Below the pieces are notes generated by a model that had not been told where the DNA came from, did no database searches, and saw only the letters and a program-made list of their open reading frames with translations. The position numbers and the translations under genes are program-made. 64,000 nt of DNA from assembly GCF_010015445.1 (NCBI RefSeq), contig NC_053116.1, positions 5,785,480 through 5,849,479 on the forward strand, in the 5' to 3' direction. The stretch is from Perca fluviatilis (Eukaryota; Chordata; Actinopteri; Perciformes; Percidae). Below are positions 10,351 to 21,587 of this stretch, in pieces; within the stretch, counting starts at the first letter, position 1; every line of letters begins with the position of its first letter.

Positions 10351-11132
10351 TCCTTAAACAAGACACTGATGCTGTTGCTGCGCTGCTGTGACTGTCAATG
10401 AGGCGTGTTGACGTCTGTGGCCTGGAGAAACATTCGATTTATGAAGCTCAGTCTCCTGTTAAAATTGTCTCTGCCTCACTGGCTGTCTCCAGATTCCCAA
10501 ATGTGATACCTTACCTCATTTTTCTTCTGCACAGCAGATGGATGGGTATCTCTTCGTAGATCTGGTGTGTGCGTCTGTAACCACCAGGCTCAATGTGAAA
10601 GCAAGAGAATGAGAGGCACTTTGAGGAGTTGAGCAATGAAAAGAAAGAAATCCCCCACACATAACATCTTCCCTTGTACCTTAATCATGAGGGGCTTCAC
10701 TAGGCAGGACGAAGATGTCGAGGAGGAGCTGAAAAAGTTATTACTAAAGGGAAATAAGAATTGTTTACTGTGTCAGTCAAACAGTCAAAACAAATAGTAT
10801 ATTAATATATGTGGAGGTGGCTGATAGTGTTTTGGCCAATATATAAAACTGCTGGTGATGAAAGATGCAGTACAGTAAAATATTCTGTGACAAGCAAGTT
10901 GGTAGATCAACTTTTCTGTGAGTGTCTCAATTCACTTTATTCTCCAAGAATCTTCACCAACTGAAACTGAAAAGTCTTAAGATCTAATATTCTGAATAGT
11001 CCTCACAAAGTCAGAGGTCCAAGGGCACACCCATACTTTTTGTTTTTCTACATTCACAGGATCTTTTATTTACTCCCTTGAGCTTATCTTATTTGACTGG
11101 TACATGTGTAGGCCTACCCCTTATTCTAAATG

Positions 11133-11169
<37 letters not shown>

Positions 11170-11639
11170 CTCAGACTCTTGCAGACAATTGATTTTCACT
11201 CTTGTGCTCTTGCCTTGCCAGGCCTTCAGTCTGTCCTCGTGACTACATCAAAACCAAGACATCACCGTTTTGAATCCTGAATCTTTGTGTGAAATGAGAT
11301 AGACGCTCTATCCCATTGTGTGTCTAAATGAAACCAGGCTCTATTAACCAGCTGCTTTAATCCTTATTGCAGAATGTGAGATACTACATTTTATTTATTT
11401 AGAATATACTAGTAGAAAATAGTATCAAAAACTTGCAGGCGAAGTATGTTATATCAGCAATGCAGGGAGTGGATAAATGAAAGTGTGCTGCATGAATATT
11501 GTGTATATTGCAAAACCAAACATAAAGCAACAAAGGTAAGGAAGGTGTGTACATAAGACTGACATGACACCTGTCATTAACATATAGGAGTCTTAATATA
11601 TTGTTCATATATTCTTTATATATTGTTATACGTTTAATG
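10351..11639. other. No gene; one short (AC)n at 11,137-11,166
   Basis: Unique-looking sequence with a dinucleotide run of about 30 bp. No supported frame. Confidence 0.45.
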
Positions 11640-11940
11640 CACAGTAAGCATTGTTGGAGATGTTTGTGTTATGACAACTTGACATTATGCAAAACAATAT
11701 CCCTGTCGATGTCTTTGTTATGACAACTTGACATTAACCAAGACAACATAACCTATCAATGAATATGTAATGGCAGTCCTAAGTATCAAACTTTAAGAAA
11801 CTATTTAGCTTTATGTATTTACATTACCATAAACTGGCATAAGTGGTTGGTCTTTACATTGAGACATGTACATGAGACCATTATAATTGTGTCATGACTA
11901 TTTTTCCTTGACCTCAAGTAAAGTGGAACCATTTGTGCTT
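11640..11940. repeat. Dispersed repeat with GTTATGACAACTTGACATTA units
   Basis: Two copies of the unit lie about 65 bp apart near 11,668 and 11,725. The stretch ends with CCTCAAGTAAAGTGGAACC, a common fish repeat end. Superfamily unknown. Confidence 0.4.
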
Positions 11941-12854
11941 GTCACTAAAATGTCATAAAAGTTTTAAAGACCAGTTTGATAACAGTGAATACAGTACCAG
12001 GTGATTTAATGAATTTTTGACAGATTACGGTTAGCTTTAGGCTGTTTGTTGCTAAAGAAACTGCCTACTGTTTTTAGCTGCTGTTAGCTATAACTAGCTC
12101 AGTTAGCTGTACAGCTGTCCTATTAAGTTAGCTGACTCAGCCCCGTGGTGCCGGTAGTCAAACCCAGTAAGAATAACCATCTTGGTACTTTATTCTATGC
12201 GTTGTGATGGAAGCTGCCAAGCAAAGTACCATTTCACTCATTTATTTGTTTCTAAGTGGATAGGATACCTCAAACAGATTTTAATAAAATATGGTGGGCC
12301 AAGCACCAATGGTGTTATTTGTTGCAGATTCAGGATTTAACAATATGAATTGTCAATGAAAAACATGTCATGTATTAAAAGTATGTGTTCTCTTGCTTTC
12401 TTAGTTCCTTTGTTTGTTACCAGGGTGCATGGTTCTTTTCACAGGGAGATCCAATTACGTGTCAGTGAAAATAACAACCCTGATGCAATGGCATTGCCTG
12501 AGTATTGCAACACCTTCAAGAAACTCTATTTTCTATTCTAACAATATAGGCTAATGTTCTTTTCTCCCAGTGCAGATTCAAAGCATCAAAGTAAAAATAC
12601 ATTGTAAATGAATGACCCCAAATGACCGCAAAGAAATGCGTATAGAGCCCCAAACGAAACAGTACAAAAAAACTTTCATCTCCGTTAATGCTTTCGGATC
12701 AGTTGAAGTATCAAATTCAGTTTGTGGGTTAGGAAAAAAGGGGCACTTTTACACCTACCTCATTACTTTTCAGTTTGATTTGAAACAAAATTTTAAATGT
12801 TTCTCCACTCATTGAAACTGCAATAGAAGGCTACCCGCCAAAGTGACAACACGC
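11941..12854. other. No recognisable feature
   Basis: Contains short frames only (for example 12,350-12,541) without similarity to anything I know. Confidence 0.45.
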
Positions 12855-12985
12855 CAATGTCAAGGCAAGGCAGCTTTATTTCTATAGAACATTTCAGCAA
12901 CAAGGCAATAAAAAGTTATTTACATAAAACATTTGTTAAAGAGAATAAAAAAACTACTAAAATAGCATAAGAGATATGAAATAAA
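12855..12985 (-). mobile_element. LINE 3' tail (antisense)
   Basis: CAAGGCAAGGCAGCTTTATT then ATTTCAGCAACAAGGCAAT is the reverse complement of the tail seen at 10,281-10,350, so this is a 5'-truncated copy on the minus strand. Confidence 0.55.
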
Positions 12986-12992
12986 TATGTAT

Positions 12993-13122
12993 GGGTGGCT
13001 GTGGCTCAGTGGAAGAGTGGTTGCCTGCCAATCAGAAGGTTGGTGGTTCAATCCCTGGTGAAAGCGCTTTGAGTAGTTGTTAAGACTAGAAAAGAGCTAT
13101 ACAAATGTGATCTGGTAAAAAG
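12993..13122 (+). mobile_element. tRNA-derived SINE with internal deletion
   Basis: A box A-like GTGGCTCAGTGGAAGAGTGG and a box B GGTTCAATCCC are followed directly by AAAGCGCTTTGAGTAGTTG and AAAGAGCTATACAAATG, the usual 3' body of this fish SINE. The segment normally between them is missing. This is a retroposon and not a tRNA gene. Confidence 0.7.
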
Positions 13123-13152
13123 GTGCAGTGTAAGAAATGAACGGTTACTTAA

Positions 13153-13643
13153 AGTTCCCATGACATGGTGCTCTTTGTATACTTTTATATAGACGTTATT
13201 GGTCCCCTAATACTGTATCGGAAGTCTCTTTCCCAAAATTCAGCCGGTGCAGAATTACAGCCACTAGAGCCAGTCCCACAATGAGCTTTCCTTAGGATGT
13301 GCCATTTCTGTGTCTGTAGCTATTGAGGAGGAGAGAGGGGGGACAAGGTGGAGGGTGGGGGTGTGGCCTTGACCAACTGCCATGATGTCTCTCTCTCATG
13401 GGTGGGCCAAATTCTCTAGGCGGGCAAAGCAGAGAAAGGGGAGGTAACCTTTATGACCTCATAAGGAGAAGATTCCAGATCGGCCCATCTGAGCTTTCAT
13501 TTTCTCAAAGGCAGAGCAGGATACCCAGGGCTCTGTTTACACCTATCGCCATTTCTAGCCACTGGGGGACCATAGGCAGGCTGGGGGAACGCATATTAAA
13601 GTTAAAAAACCTTATAAAGTGAAATTTTCATGCCATGGGACCT
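13153..13643. mobile_element. TTAA-type MITE
   Basis: TTAA at 13,149-13,152 and 13,644-13,647 flanks inverted ends AGTTCCCATGACATG and (reverse complement) AGGTCCCATGGCATG. A TTAA duplication fits piggyBac or Kolobok. A loose second end of the same family lies at 13,990-14,010. Confidence 0.65.
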
Positions 13644-14557
13644 TTAACAAACGTCACATTATGAGTCACGTGCATAATCTTCGGGAAGTAACGTGACAAT
13701 TTCACAACATTAAAGATGTGTTTAAAATTACGACCTTTACGTTAAGCACCGCCACCAATGTTCTCTGGTTTAGATACAAGGTTGTATTTCCTGCCATCAC
13801 AAGGGGCGCTATTTTATGAAACTCTCCTGTGGGTCATATTAGAGGGTCGGGAACACACGACCCACATCGTTGTATGGCTTGGAGGTCTTATTACAATCAC
13901 ACAAAAAAACACTTTTATTCTTGTGTTGGTTGTCTGTTTCACTTCCATTTAGTTTTTCTAACATGTTATTACGATGAACAAAAAGTCTTTGATGCCATGG
14001 GACCTTTAAAAAAGGCAGCGTCAAACAGAGAGGTCTTCAGGCTTACTTCAAAAGAACAGAGTTGCAACAGACCTTCAGTTTTCTGGGTTTGTTTCTAGAT
14101 ATGTGGAGCATAAAAACGGAATGCTGCTTTCTACATTTTTAGTTCTGAATCGGGGGACAGAAAGCAGGCCTGACCCAGACCAGCTGAGAGGTCTGGATGC
14201 ATGCAAGTACAGCAGCACACATGTTTGATTACGACAGGAATTACAAGCATGTATAGTTCTTTAGTGCGCTCGCATCATTGCAATATAAAACCTGAACTAA
14301 TACAGTCAGGTCCATAAATATTGGGACATCGACACAATTCTAATGTTTTTGGCTCTATACACCACCACAATGGATTTGAAATGAAACAAACAAGATGTGC
14401 TTTAACTGCAGACTTTCAGCCTTAATTTGAGGGTAGTTACATCCAAATCAGGTGAACGGTGTAGGAATTACAACAGTTTGTATATATGTTCCTCCCACTT
14501 TTTAAGGGACCAAAAGTAATGGGACAGATTAACAATCATAAATCAAACTTTCACTTT

Positions 14558-15299
14558 TTAATACTTGGTTGCAAATCCTTTGCAGTCAATTATAGCCTGA
14601 AGTCTGGAACGCATAGACATCACCAGACGCTGGGTTTCATCCCTGGTGATGCTCTGCCAGGTCTCTACTGCAACTGTCTTCAGTTCCTGCTTGTTCTTGG
14701 GGCATTTTCCCTTCAATTTTGTCTTCAGCAAGTGAAATGCATGCTCAATCGGATTCAGTCGGGTGACTGACTTGGCCATTGCATAACCTTCCACTTCTTT
14801 CCCTTAAAAAACTCTTTGGTTGCTTTCGCAATACGCTTCGTGTCATTGTCCATCTGCACTGTGAAGTGCCGTCCAATGAGTTCTGAAGCATTTGGCTGAA
14901 TATGAGCAGATAATATTGCCCGAAACTTCAGAATTCATCCTGCTGCTTTTGTCAGCAGTCACATCATCAATAAATACTAGAGAACCAGTTCCATTGGCAG
15001 CCATACATGCCCACGCCATGACACTACCACCACCATGCTTCACTGATGAGGTGGTATGCTTTGGATCATGAGCAGTTCCTTCCCTTCTCCATACTCTTCT
15101 CTTCCCATCACTCTGGTACAAGTTGATCTAGGTCTCATCTGTCCATAGGATGTTGTTCCAGAACTGTGAAGGCTTTTTTAGATGTTGTTTGGCAAACTCT
15201 AATCTGGCCTTCCTGTTTTTGAGGCTCACCAATGGTTTACATCTTGTGGTGAACCCTCTGTATTCACTCTGGTGAAGTCTTCTCTTGATTGTTGACTTT

Positions 15300-15337
<38 letters not shown>

Positions 15338-15610
15338 CCTCCTGGAGAGTGTTCTTGATCTGGCCAACTGTTATGAAGGGTGTTTTCTTCACCAGGGAAA
15401 GAATTCTTCGGTCATCCACCACAGTTGTTTTCCGTGGTCTTCTGGGTCTTTTGATGTTGCTGAGCTCACCGGTGCGTTCTGTTTAAGAATGTTCCAAACA
15501 GTTGATTCAGCCACACCTAATGTTTTTGCTATCTCTCTGATGGGTTTGTTTTGTTTTTTCAGCCTAATGATGGCTTGCTTCACTGATAGTGACAGCTCTT
15601 TGGATCTCAT
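14558..15610 (-). pseudogene. Tc1 transposase (broken)
   Basis: The start is at 15,610 (MRSKELSLSVKQAIIRLKK). It has a helix-turn-helix with IREIAKTLGVAESTVWNILK, the first catalytic D in FWNNILWTDET, a KHGGGSVMAWACM block, the second D in QMDNDTKR, and NPIEHAFHLLK near the C-terminus, where active relatives usually have NPIENLW. The frame is broken by an (AC)n run at 15,300-15,333 and by a shift near 14,850. The product would normally be about 340 aa and catalyse TA-targeted cut-and-paste; this copy cannot be made. Confidence 0.88.
15300..15333. repeat. (AC)n microsatellite inside Tc1 coding sequence
   Basis: About 17 CA units lie within the transposase gene, between the helix-turn-helix region and the first catalytic block, and destroy the frame. 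Confidence 0.9.
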
Positions 15611-15970
15611 ATTGAGAGTTGACAGCAACAGATTCCAAATGCAAATCGCACACTTGAAATGAACTCTGGACCTTTTATCTGCTCCTTGTAAATGGGATAA
15701 TGAGGGAATAACACAAACCTGGCCATGGAACAGCTGAGCAGCCAATTGTCCCATTACTTTTGGTCCCTTAAAAAGTGGGAGGCACATATACAAACTGTTG
15801 TAATTCCTACACCATTCACCTGATTTGGATGTAAATACCCTCAAATTAACGCTGAAAGTCTGCAGTTAAAGCACATCTTGTTTGTTTCATTTCAAATCCA
15901 TTGTGGTGGTGTATAGAGCCAAAAAGATTAGAATTGTGTCGATGTCCCAATATTTATGGACCTGACTGTA

Positions 15971-16480
15971 CTTACAAAAACGCTTGGTTCAGACTTTCAG
16001 TTTTGAAACAGCCTTTAGTACAGTATTGAGTAACTGTACCTTGTTACTTCCACTTCTGCCACACAAAAACAATGTTATATTAATGTAGCTCCCCTCCAAA
16101 TAATTTGTGTTTTTGTGCAGCCCAAGAGGATCATGACAAATCTCTTTGCACACTTTATGTATTATAATAATACATAAAATGACGTCAAGAAAAAAATATT
16201 CTACCACCATTTTGCCCAGCGTATTTGGCTGTTATCCTGGCTGAATCAGCTTTAGTCAGGCTGCACATGGAGCAATGCCCGGCTGCTGCTCTTGTCGAGC
16301 GTGACAGATAAGCTGCCAGAGTTCAGCTAAAACAGACAGAGTCATCAGAGCAGCTCTGCTTTTTGTATAGTGGTGCTAAAGCTACACACCAACGAACAGA
16401 CAGCAGACGCTGAGCAAGAAGCGCACATTTAAAACAGAGCTATGGGGAAGGCCAGGTGCAATTTGTGAAAATAGCAGATC
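15971..16480. other. No recognisable feature
   Basis: No supported gene or repeat. Confidence 0.4.
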
Positions 16481-16484
16481 GTTA

Positions 16485-16660
16485 TGCAAGTACTTTTACT
16501 TTTAATACTTAAAGTACATTTAAAATGAGGTACTTTTTACTTTTACTTAAGTAGGATTGTCATTGTGGTACTTCTACTTTTACTAAAGAAAATATGTCTC
16601 TGGTTATTTGTACTTTTACTTAAGTACTGAGATTCAGTACTTCCTCCACCACTGCCTATT
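16485..16660. repeat. AGTACTTTTACTTTTAxTACTTAA dispersed repeat
   Basis: A string of variants of ACTTTTACTTTTAATACTTAA ends with CAGTACTTCCTCCACCACTG, a very common fish repeat end. Superfamily not assigned. Confidence 0.5.
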
Positions 16661-16960
16661 GGCAGCTAAACAACTGCCGTTGGTAGCCGGCGTCCTGGAG
16701 CTCTGTAGCAGCTAAATACAACCAGCAACTGCAACCAAATACAACCAGCAACATTTTGTTCCCACCGGGGATAAAGATAATTCAGCAGAGGCAGGGATAT
16801 ATAGACCAGACAGCCAGGGCCATGTAAATGGGCTGAATTGGACAAAAAGTGTATTGGATTAACATTGCTTACTGCCCCTTTAACACACACTCTGGTTTCT
16901 AATCCCACCCCATATGTGGGTGTGCCACAGGTCGCCATGTGCAACTATGAAACTACCTGT

Positions 16961-17828
16961 TGAATATGCTGTATGGGTCTGTCTCCTTCAGATGGCTGTT
17001 GAGTCACTTGGTTCAAAGAAAAGCTGTCAGCATACTAGTTATTGGGGATGAGTGATGCTGGTAAAATCACACATTCATCTTTATTCTGTCTTGCTGGCAT
17101 AAATAACATAGCTAGTCTATATCCACAACGTTCCACTTCCGGGATTGCTCCAGTGCCGTTGGAAATTCCGCCGTACGTCCCTCTTTACGGCCGGATGTAT
17201 TTGTGTTGGCGTTCTAAACTCCGGTGGATTTCTGAGGACTATGGTGAACTGCTCCTCAGATCTCTGCAGGGTAAATCCAGACAGCTAGCTAGACTATCTG
17301 TCCAATCGGAGTTTTCTGTTGCGCGACTAAAACAACTTTTGAACGTTCACATGTTCCACCAAAACAAGTTCCTTCCCGAGGCTATTTGGTGTGGATCAGT
17401 CCAGCGCTTAGCGCCACCCAAGACGATTGTGATTGGTAAAAAAAAAAATGCCAATAAACCAGAGCACCATAATTTTTTACCATCCCAGAATGCTGTGTGG
17501 ACTAGCCAGACCCTCCTCTGCAGCACTGTGGAGGAAGGTCTGACAAAGCATGACTACCTGAGACGAGAGAAAACATAACTCAAAGACCCATGGGCACCGT
17601 TACACACCGTTCCAAGGAAACGTATCGTTCAAGCAGGAAAGCGTAGCAAAACGGTGCACACCGTTTTGAGATTGAACGTGCCCTTGATGAATATGCTGTA
17701 TGGGTCTGTCTCCTTCAGATGGCTGTTGAGCCACTTGGTTCTAAGAAAAGCTGTCAGCATACTAGTTGTTGTGGATGAGAGATGCTGGTAAAATCACACA
17801 TTCATCTTTATTCTGTCTTGCTGGCAAA
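16961..17828. repeat. 140-bp direct duplication flanking a repeat
   Basis: 16,961-17,100 and 17,688-17,828 are the same about 140 bp (TGAATATGCTGTATGGGTCT onward) with a handful of differences. Between them (17,101-17,600) lies a dispersed repeat containing CCACTTCCGGGATTGCTCC and GACTAGCCAGACCCTCCTC, and at 17,600-17,680 a second repeat with ACCGTTCCAAGGAAACG. The 178-codon frame over 17,042-17,578 runs through repeat DNA and is not credible as a gene. Confidence 0.65.
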
Positions 17829-18540
17829 AATCATCACGTCAACTGGTTAAAGAATGTAAAATGGAAGTGAAATAGACAAGCGGAACAAGGGTAAGAGGAG
17901 TTTTTGTTACCTGTGCCTTGAGTCAGAAGAACAGTCCTACTCTAATCCCAACCATGACCAACCAACGTATAGGTATTTTCCAACAATTACTGCATTTTTT
18001 GAGTGTTTTTTCAAGGTTTTGGTTGCTTCTTTCAATACATGCAGACATGTCCAGGGACTTCCCTAGATAGTTGGAGATCTCAACCCCCCCACAATGTTGA
18101 ACCCAAAGTTACGCCCTAAAACCAAGGTATAGCTCACAACATGTTCATGTTGCCACTGCGGTTTTCTTTACAAAGTAAGCTGAACATTTGAAAGAAAGGT
18201 GATGCTGCAGCCTGCAGATCAGTCATTTCAACTCAAAACTTAAAAGAAACTACAAAGCTACAGGTTTGAACTGAGATTCAATTTTCATTTGCATTCTTTT
18301 TTTTATCATATATATATATATATATATATATCATAATATGTAAATATAAATCAAATATCATAAAAGTGTTGTCTTTTCCTGGTTTTAAAGGCTGCCTCAC
18401 AGTAAAGTGATGTCATTTTCTGAAAATGTACCAGACTTACTAGGTGTTTTATCATTTGCCTTTACCCACTTAGTCATTGTATCCACATTACTGATGATTA
18501 TTTATCTCAAATGTCATTGTGGTAATATTTTGTAAAAGCA
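17829..18540. other. No gene; (TA)n at 18,307-18,332
   Basis: Only a short TA microsatellite is visible. Confidence 0.45.
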
Positions 18541-18635
18541 CCAATAGTCAACCGTACAATATCGCCGCAATATCGACATCGATGTATTTGCTCAAAAATA
18601 TTGTGATATCAGATCCATATCTCCCAGCCTTAATT
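18541..18635. mobile_element. hAT-like MITE fragment
   Basis: GCAATATCGACATCGATGTAT then ATATTGTGATATCAGATCC then CTCCCAGCC resembles the AGGxTGxxxGATATxG ends of 39,357-39,788 in reverse. One end only. Confidence 0.35.
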
Positions 18636-19169
18636 CAAAGCATTTGATAAAATGTCTTTGTCTACTATCTTTGTGAGTGAGTCTTTCAAATATACATTAG
18701 CCTTTGTGCTTGTTTGATGATGTGTCTCCGGGTGGTGTCTGTGTGTACATGCTCTTTCCTCCGTCTCTTTTTACCTGCACGCCCCATCTTTGTCTTTGTC
18801 TCTTATAATTGAAACCCGCAGCAGAATGCGGCTCGGATGAATACCTGCATGAAAACACACAGGCTGGTTTGTAAGTGAGGTGAGAGAACGCGGCCGTGCT
18901 GGTTGTAACCCACGTGGAGGGAGGAAGCTTTTCACAGAGCTGATCAAAAGAACTCCCACATGTTAACCCTGCCTGATGAAACCCTTTGAGCTGTTGTTTG
19001 TGCTCATAAATTGCAACATGCTCAAAGAGACGAAGGTCAATACTGGTATACAGTTGTCTGTCATTGTATGGTGTTACTGTATGTACTGTCCTCCGATGTG
19101 TACATGTGGCTACTGTGCTGTGGAAAGCAAGTTCCCCTTTGGGGATAACAAGTCTCAGGTCGCCAAACA
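18636..19169. other. No recognisable feature
   Basis: A 157-codon minus-strand frame (18,697-19,170) shows no domain, repeat or bias that supports it as a gene. Confidence 0.4.
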
Positions 19170-19174
19170 TAACT

Positions 19175-19515
19175 CAGGGTTCAACGTTAAAGTTTTTTTT
19201 TCACTTCTCCGGTCCCCAAGGCTTTTTTTACTGGCCCCTATACAAATTGTCAAAAAGCATGAAAAAACTTAAAAAATATCCAAATTAATGTCAACTAAAA
19301 AAACTTTAAAAAAAATAAAAGCGCCAAATGTCAATTCTTGATTGGCCAACGGCACATTCAAACCAAATCAAGCGTTCTCCGATGGGGCAAGAGAACGACA
19401 ACGACATTTCTGATACGATGATGCCCGTACGGGTATGTGGGTTGTTATATTTACTGTCCCAACGTGGCGTTTTACTTGCCCCGGGCGATCGGGCAACCCT
19501 TATTGTTGAACCCTG
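19175..19515. mobile_element. MITE with CAGGGTTCAAC ends
   Basis: The ends are CAGGGTTCAACGTTAA and (reverse complement) CAGGGTTCAACAATAAGGG. TAACT flanks both sides (19,170-19,174 and 19,516-19,520). The length is 341 bp. CAGGG ends suggest hAT, although only 5 bp of the duplication match. Confidence 0.6.
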
Positions 19516-19520
19516 TAACT

Positions 19521-20119
19521 AGTCTCTCTCTATAAAGTGTCACGCTGTAGATGTAAAACCCAACAATTATAGTGCATCAGAAAAAAAAAGAAAAATGTTT
19601 ATATGTTTCAGTCTGAATGTTTTATTTTTGTTTGGAAGAACCAAAGGACTTAATGAAAGGAAAGGCAGCATTTGAAATAATTAGACATGAATTAATGAGT
19701 TTACTGAAAGGGATTTAAATAACTCATTCAGTTCACCTCAGAAACATAAACTGAGTCATGGATCTCATGTTCTCATTATGCAGAATGCTCCCTTTAGATT
19801 TACATGTAAGCCCCATAATAATGTTTCTATACAAGTAGCGCTGTATGTATTTTTACACTTTAATGGCTTCAACAAGAGACCATGTTAATTAGTGAGTTGT
19901 AGAGGTGCTGGCAGGCAGATTGTGTTGCCTTGAGACGGAGCCAGGTTAGCTGCTTCCCCATAGATATTTAGTATACAAACGGAAGCGGTATCAATCATCT
20001 CTCATAGCTCTTGGCAAGGAAGCAAATTAGCTCATTTTACAAAAGAAACTTTTCTATTACCTACTAATTTATTTAAACACAGCAGGGAGAAGGCAGGCTG
20101 TTTCTGGGATGTGCTCGTG
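19521..20119. other. No recognisable feature
   Basis: No supported gene or repeat. Confidence 0.4.
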
Positions 20120-20393
20120 CACATATGTCAAACTCAAGGCCTGTGGGCCAAATCCAGCCCCTTGCAAATTTCGATCCGGCCCCCATATCTATCTCTTTTT
20201 ATTATTTAGGTTACAATCAATTTTGGCCCGCCTGTTTTTTGTCACTTTGGCAGTTTCTGTTGCCTTTTTCGACGTAAGTGAGAAGACTATATGAGACATG
20301 CAATAATACCGTCACAGATGAACACTTTTTCGATGAAATAAAAGCAATAAATTATACATGTCTGACCTTGACAAACTGAGTTTGACACCCCTG
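20120..20393. mobile_element. hAT MITE (CAGGGGTGTCAAACTCA family)
   Basis: The right end, reverse-complemented, is CAGGGGTGTCAAACTCAG; the left end is CACATATGTCAAACTCAAGG. The flanks TGCTCGTG (20,112-20,119) and TGCTAATG (20,394-20,401) agree at 6 of 8 positions. GGCCCGCC and GGCCAAATCCAGCCC are typical of this family. Noncoding. Confidence 0.65.
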
Positions 20394-20401
20394 TGCTAAT
20401 G

Positions 20402-21291
20402 TATGGAACAAATATGGTTAAAAACAAAGAATGTTTTTGCTTTAGATGTCTGTTGGTGCTTTCTGTCACTTGGTTGTGATTTGTCATTTTCTTAAAGTCT
20501 GCTGTTGCTTGTAAGGAAGAGAGGGTGTACTGTAGTAACCTGATTACACACAGAAGCACAACAAAATCACTTTCTACCTCTCTGTTGGTCTGAAGTTCAC
20601 AGTTTATTGCTTAGGATCGTTTCTGTCCAACCATCTGTCTGCTGTGCAGTACTTTCTCTCCTCAAAGATCCTTTACTGGCTTCCTGTAAGTCAACCAATT
20701 GTCATGGTTTTGAATTTTGAAGTCCTCCTGTTTGCTTAATTATATCTGTGTCTAACTCTGCTGTCATTTCAGACCCTGCCACTTCCATCTGCCTGCCTGT
20801 CCCATCACTTATCCCTAGTATATCAACAAATCATTTCCACTAGCCCTCTGCCAGATTGTCTCAGTGCTTTTGCTCTAGCTTTCCAGCGTCTAGTTTCTTG
20901 ATATGTACCTAGTTTTTGACCCTGTTTGTCTTTCTTAGACTTCGCTTCAGCCTTACCCCTTTTGTACTTTTAATATAAAGGACAAATCATCCATCTCTAC
21001 TCAACTCACAGCTCTTTCTCCTTCTCCGCTTTGTACTAAGCAATTATTTGTCCAGCCCTCCAATTCCCTCTTCCTCAAACAGTCTGGCATATGGATTTTC
21101 TGCCAGAAACAATAAAAAAGAAAAGGAAGCGCAGATAATGGTGAAAAGAAGGAACAAGGCATACTTGTCCTCCTACAAGACCAGAGCAAGAGTGGCTTGC
21201 AAGAAGGTGATCTTTACTCCCTCTTTGTTTCATGTGCATTAGTCAATGTCTTCTCTCTGTTCCTGTGGCTAAAGAATGAGAAGGCAGAAGA
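20402..21291. other. No gene recognised
   Basis: AAAGATCCTTTACTGGCTTCCTG near 20,670 may be a scrap of an L2 reverse-transcriptase end, but it is too short to call. Confidence 0.35.
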
Positions 21292-21295
21292 ATAA

Positions 21296-21583
21296 CCCTT
21301 GTGTTGTCCTTCGGGTCCCAGTGACCCAAAGGACAACACAAGGATTATGTACTTCCGTTTACTTTGTTGAGAATTGCTCTCTAAACAAGGGTTAATACAG
21401 CACCTTAGTTCTTGTTTGTACAGCATTTTGGTCAGTTTAAACTGTTTAAATGTGTTCTAGAAATAAACTTTACTTACTTAACAAGAAACAGGGTTTAGAG
21501 AGCAATTCTCAACAAAGTAAACAGAAGTACATAATCCTTGTGTTGTCCTTCGGGTCACTGGGACCCGAAGGACCACACAAGGG
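21296..21583. mobile_element. Double-hairpin MITE (CCCTTGTGTTGTCC family)
   Basis: Inverted repeats of about 100 bp begin CCCTTGTGTTGTCCTTCGGG and CCCTTGTGTGGTCCTTCGGG. Each arm contains its own smaller palindrome (CTTGTGTTGTCCTT pairing with AAGGACAACACAAG). ATAA flanks both sides (21,292-21,295 and 21,584-21,587). 288 bp, noncoding. Confidence 0.7.
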
Positions 21584-21587
21584 ATAA

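Larger units (their letters stand above)
14303..15968 (-). mobile_element. Tc1/mariner element, full length, inactive
   Basis: It is flanked by TA (14,301-14,302 and 15,969-15,970). The inverted repeats are about 220 bp (14,303-14,527 and 15,745-15,968), beginning CAGTCAGGTCCATAAATATT. Between them lies one decayed transposase gene on the minus strand. Confidence 0.92.

Noticed and set aside
12993..13122. Possible tRNA gene
   Set aside because: The A and B boxes are followed by a SINE body; there is no acceptor stem or proper cloverleaf.
15285..15662. 125-codon plus-strand frame with poly-Thr/His
   Set aside because: Antisense to the Tc1 transposase and driven by the CA microsatellite.
17042..17578. 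178-codon plus-strand frame
   Set aside because: It runs across a 140-bp duplication and dispersed repeats, with no domain or recognisable similarity.
18697..19170. 157-codon minus-strand frame
   Set aside because: No motif, no splice context and no homologue that I recognise; a length expected by chance in 64 kb.
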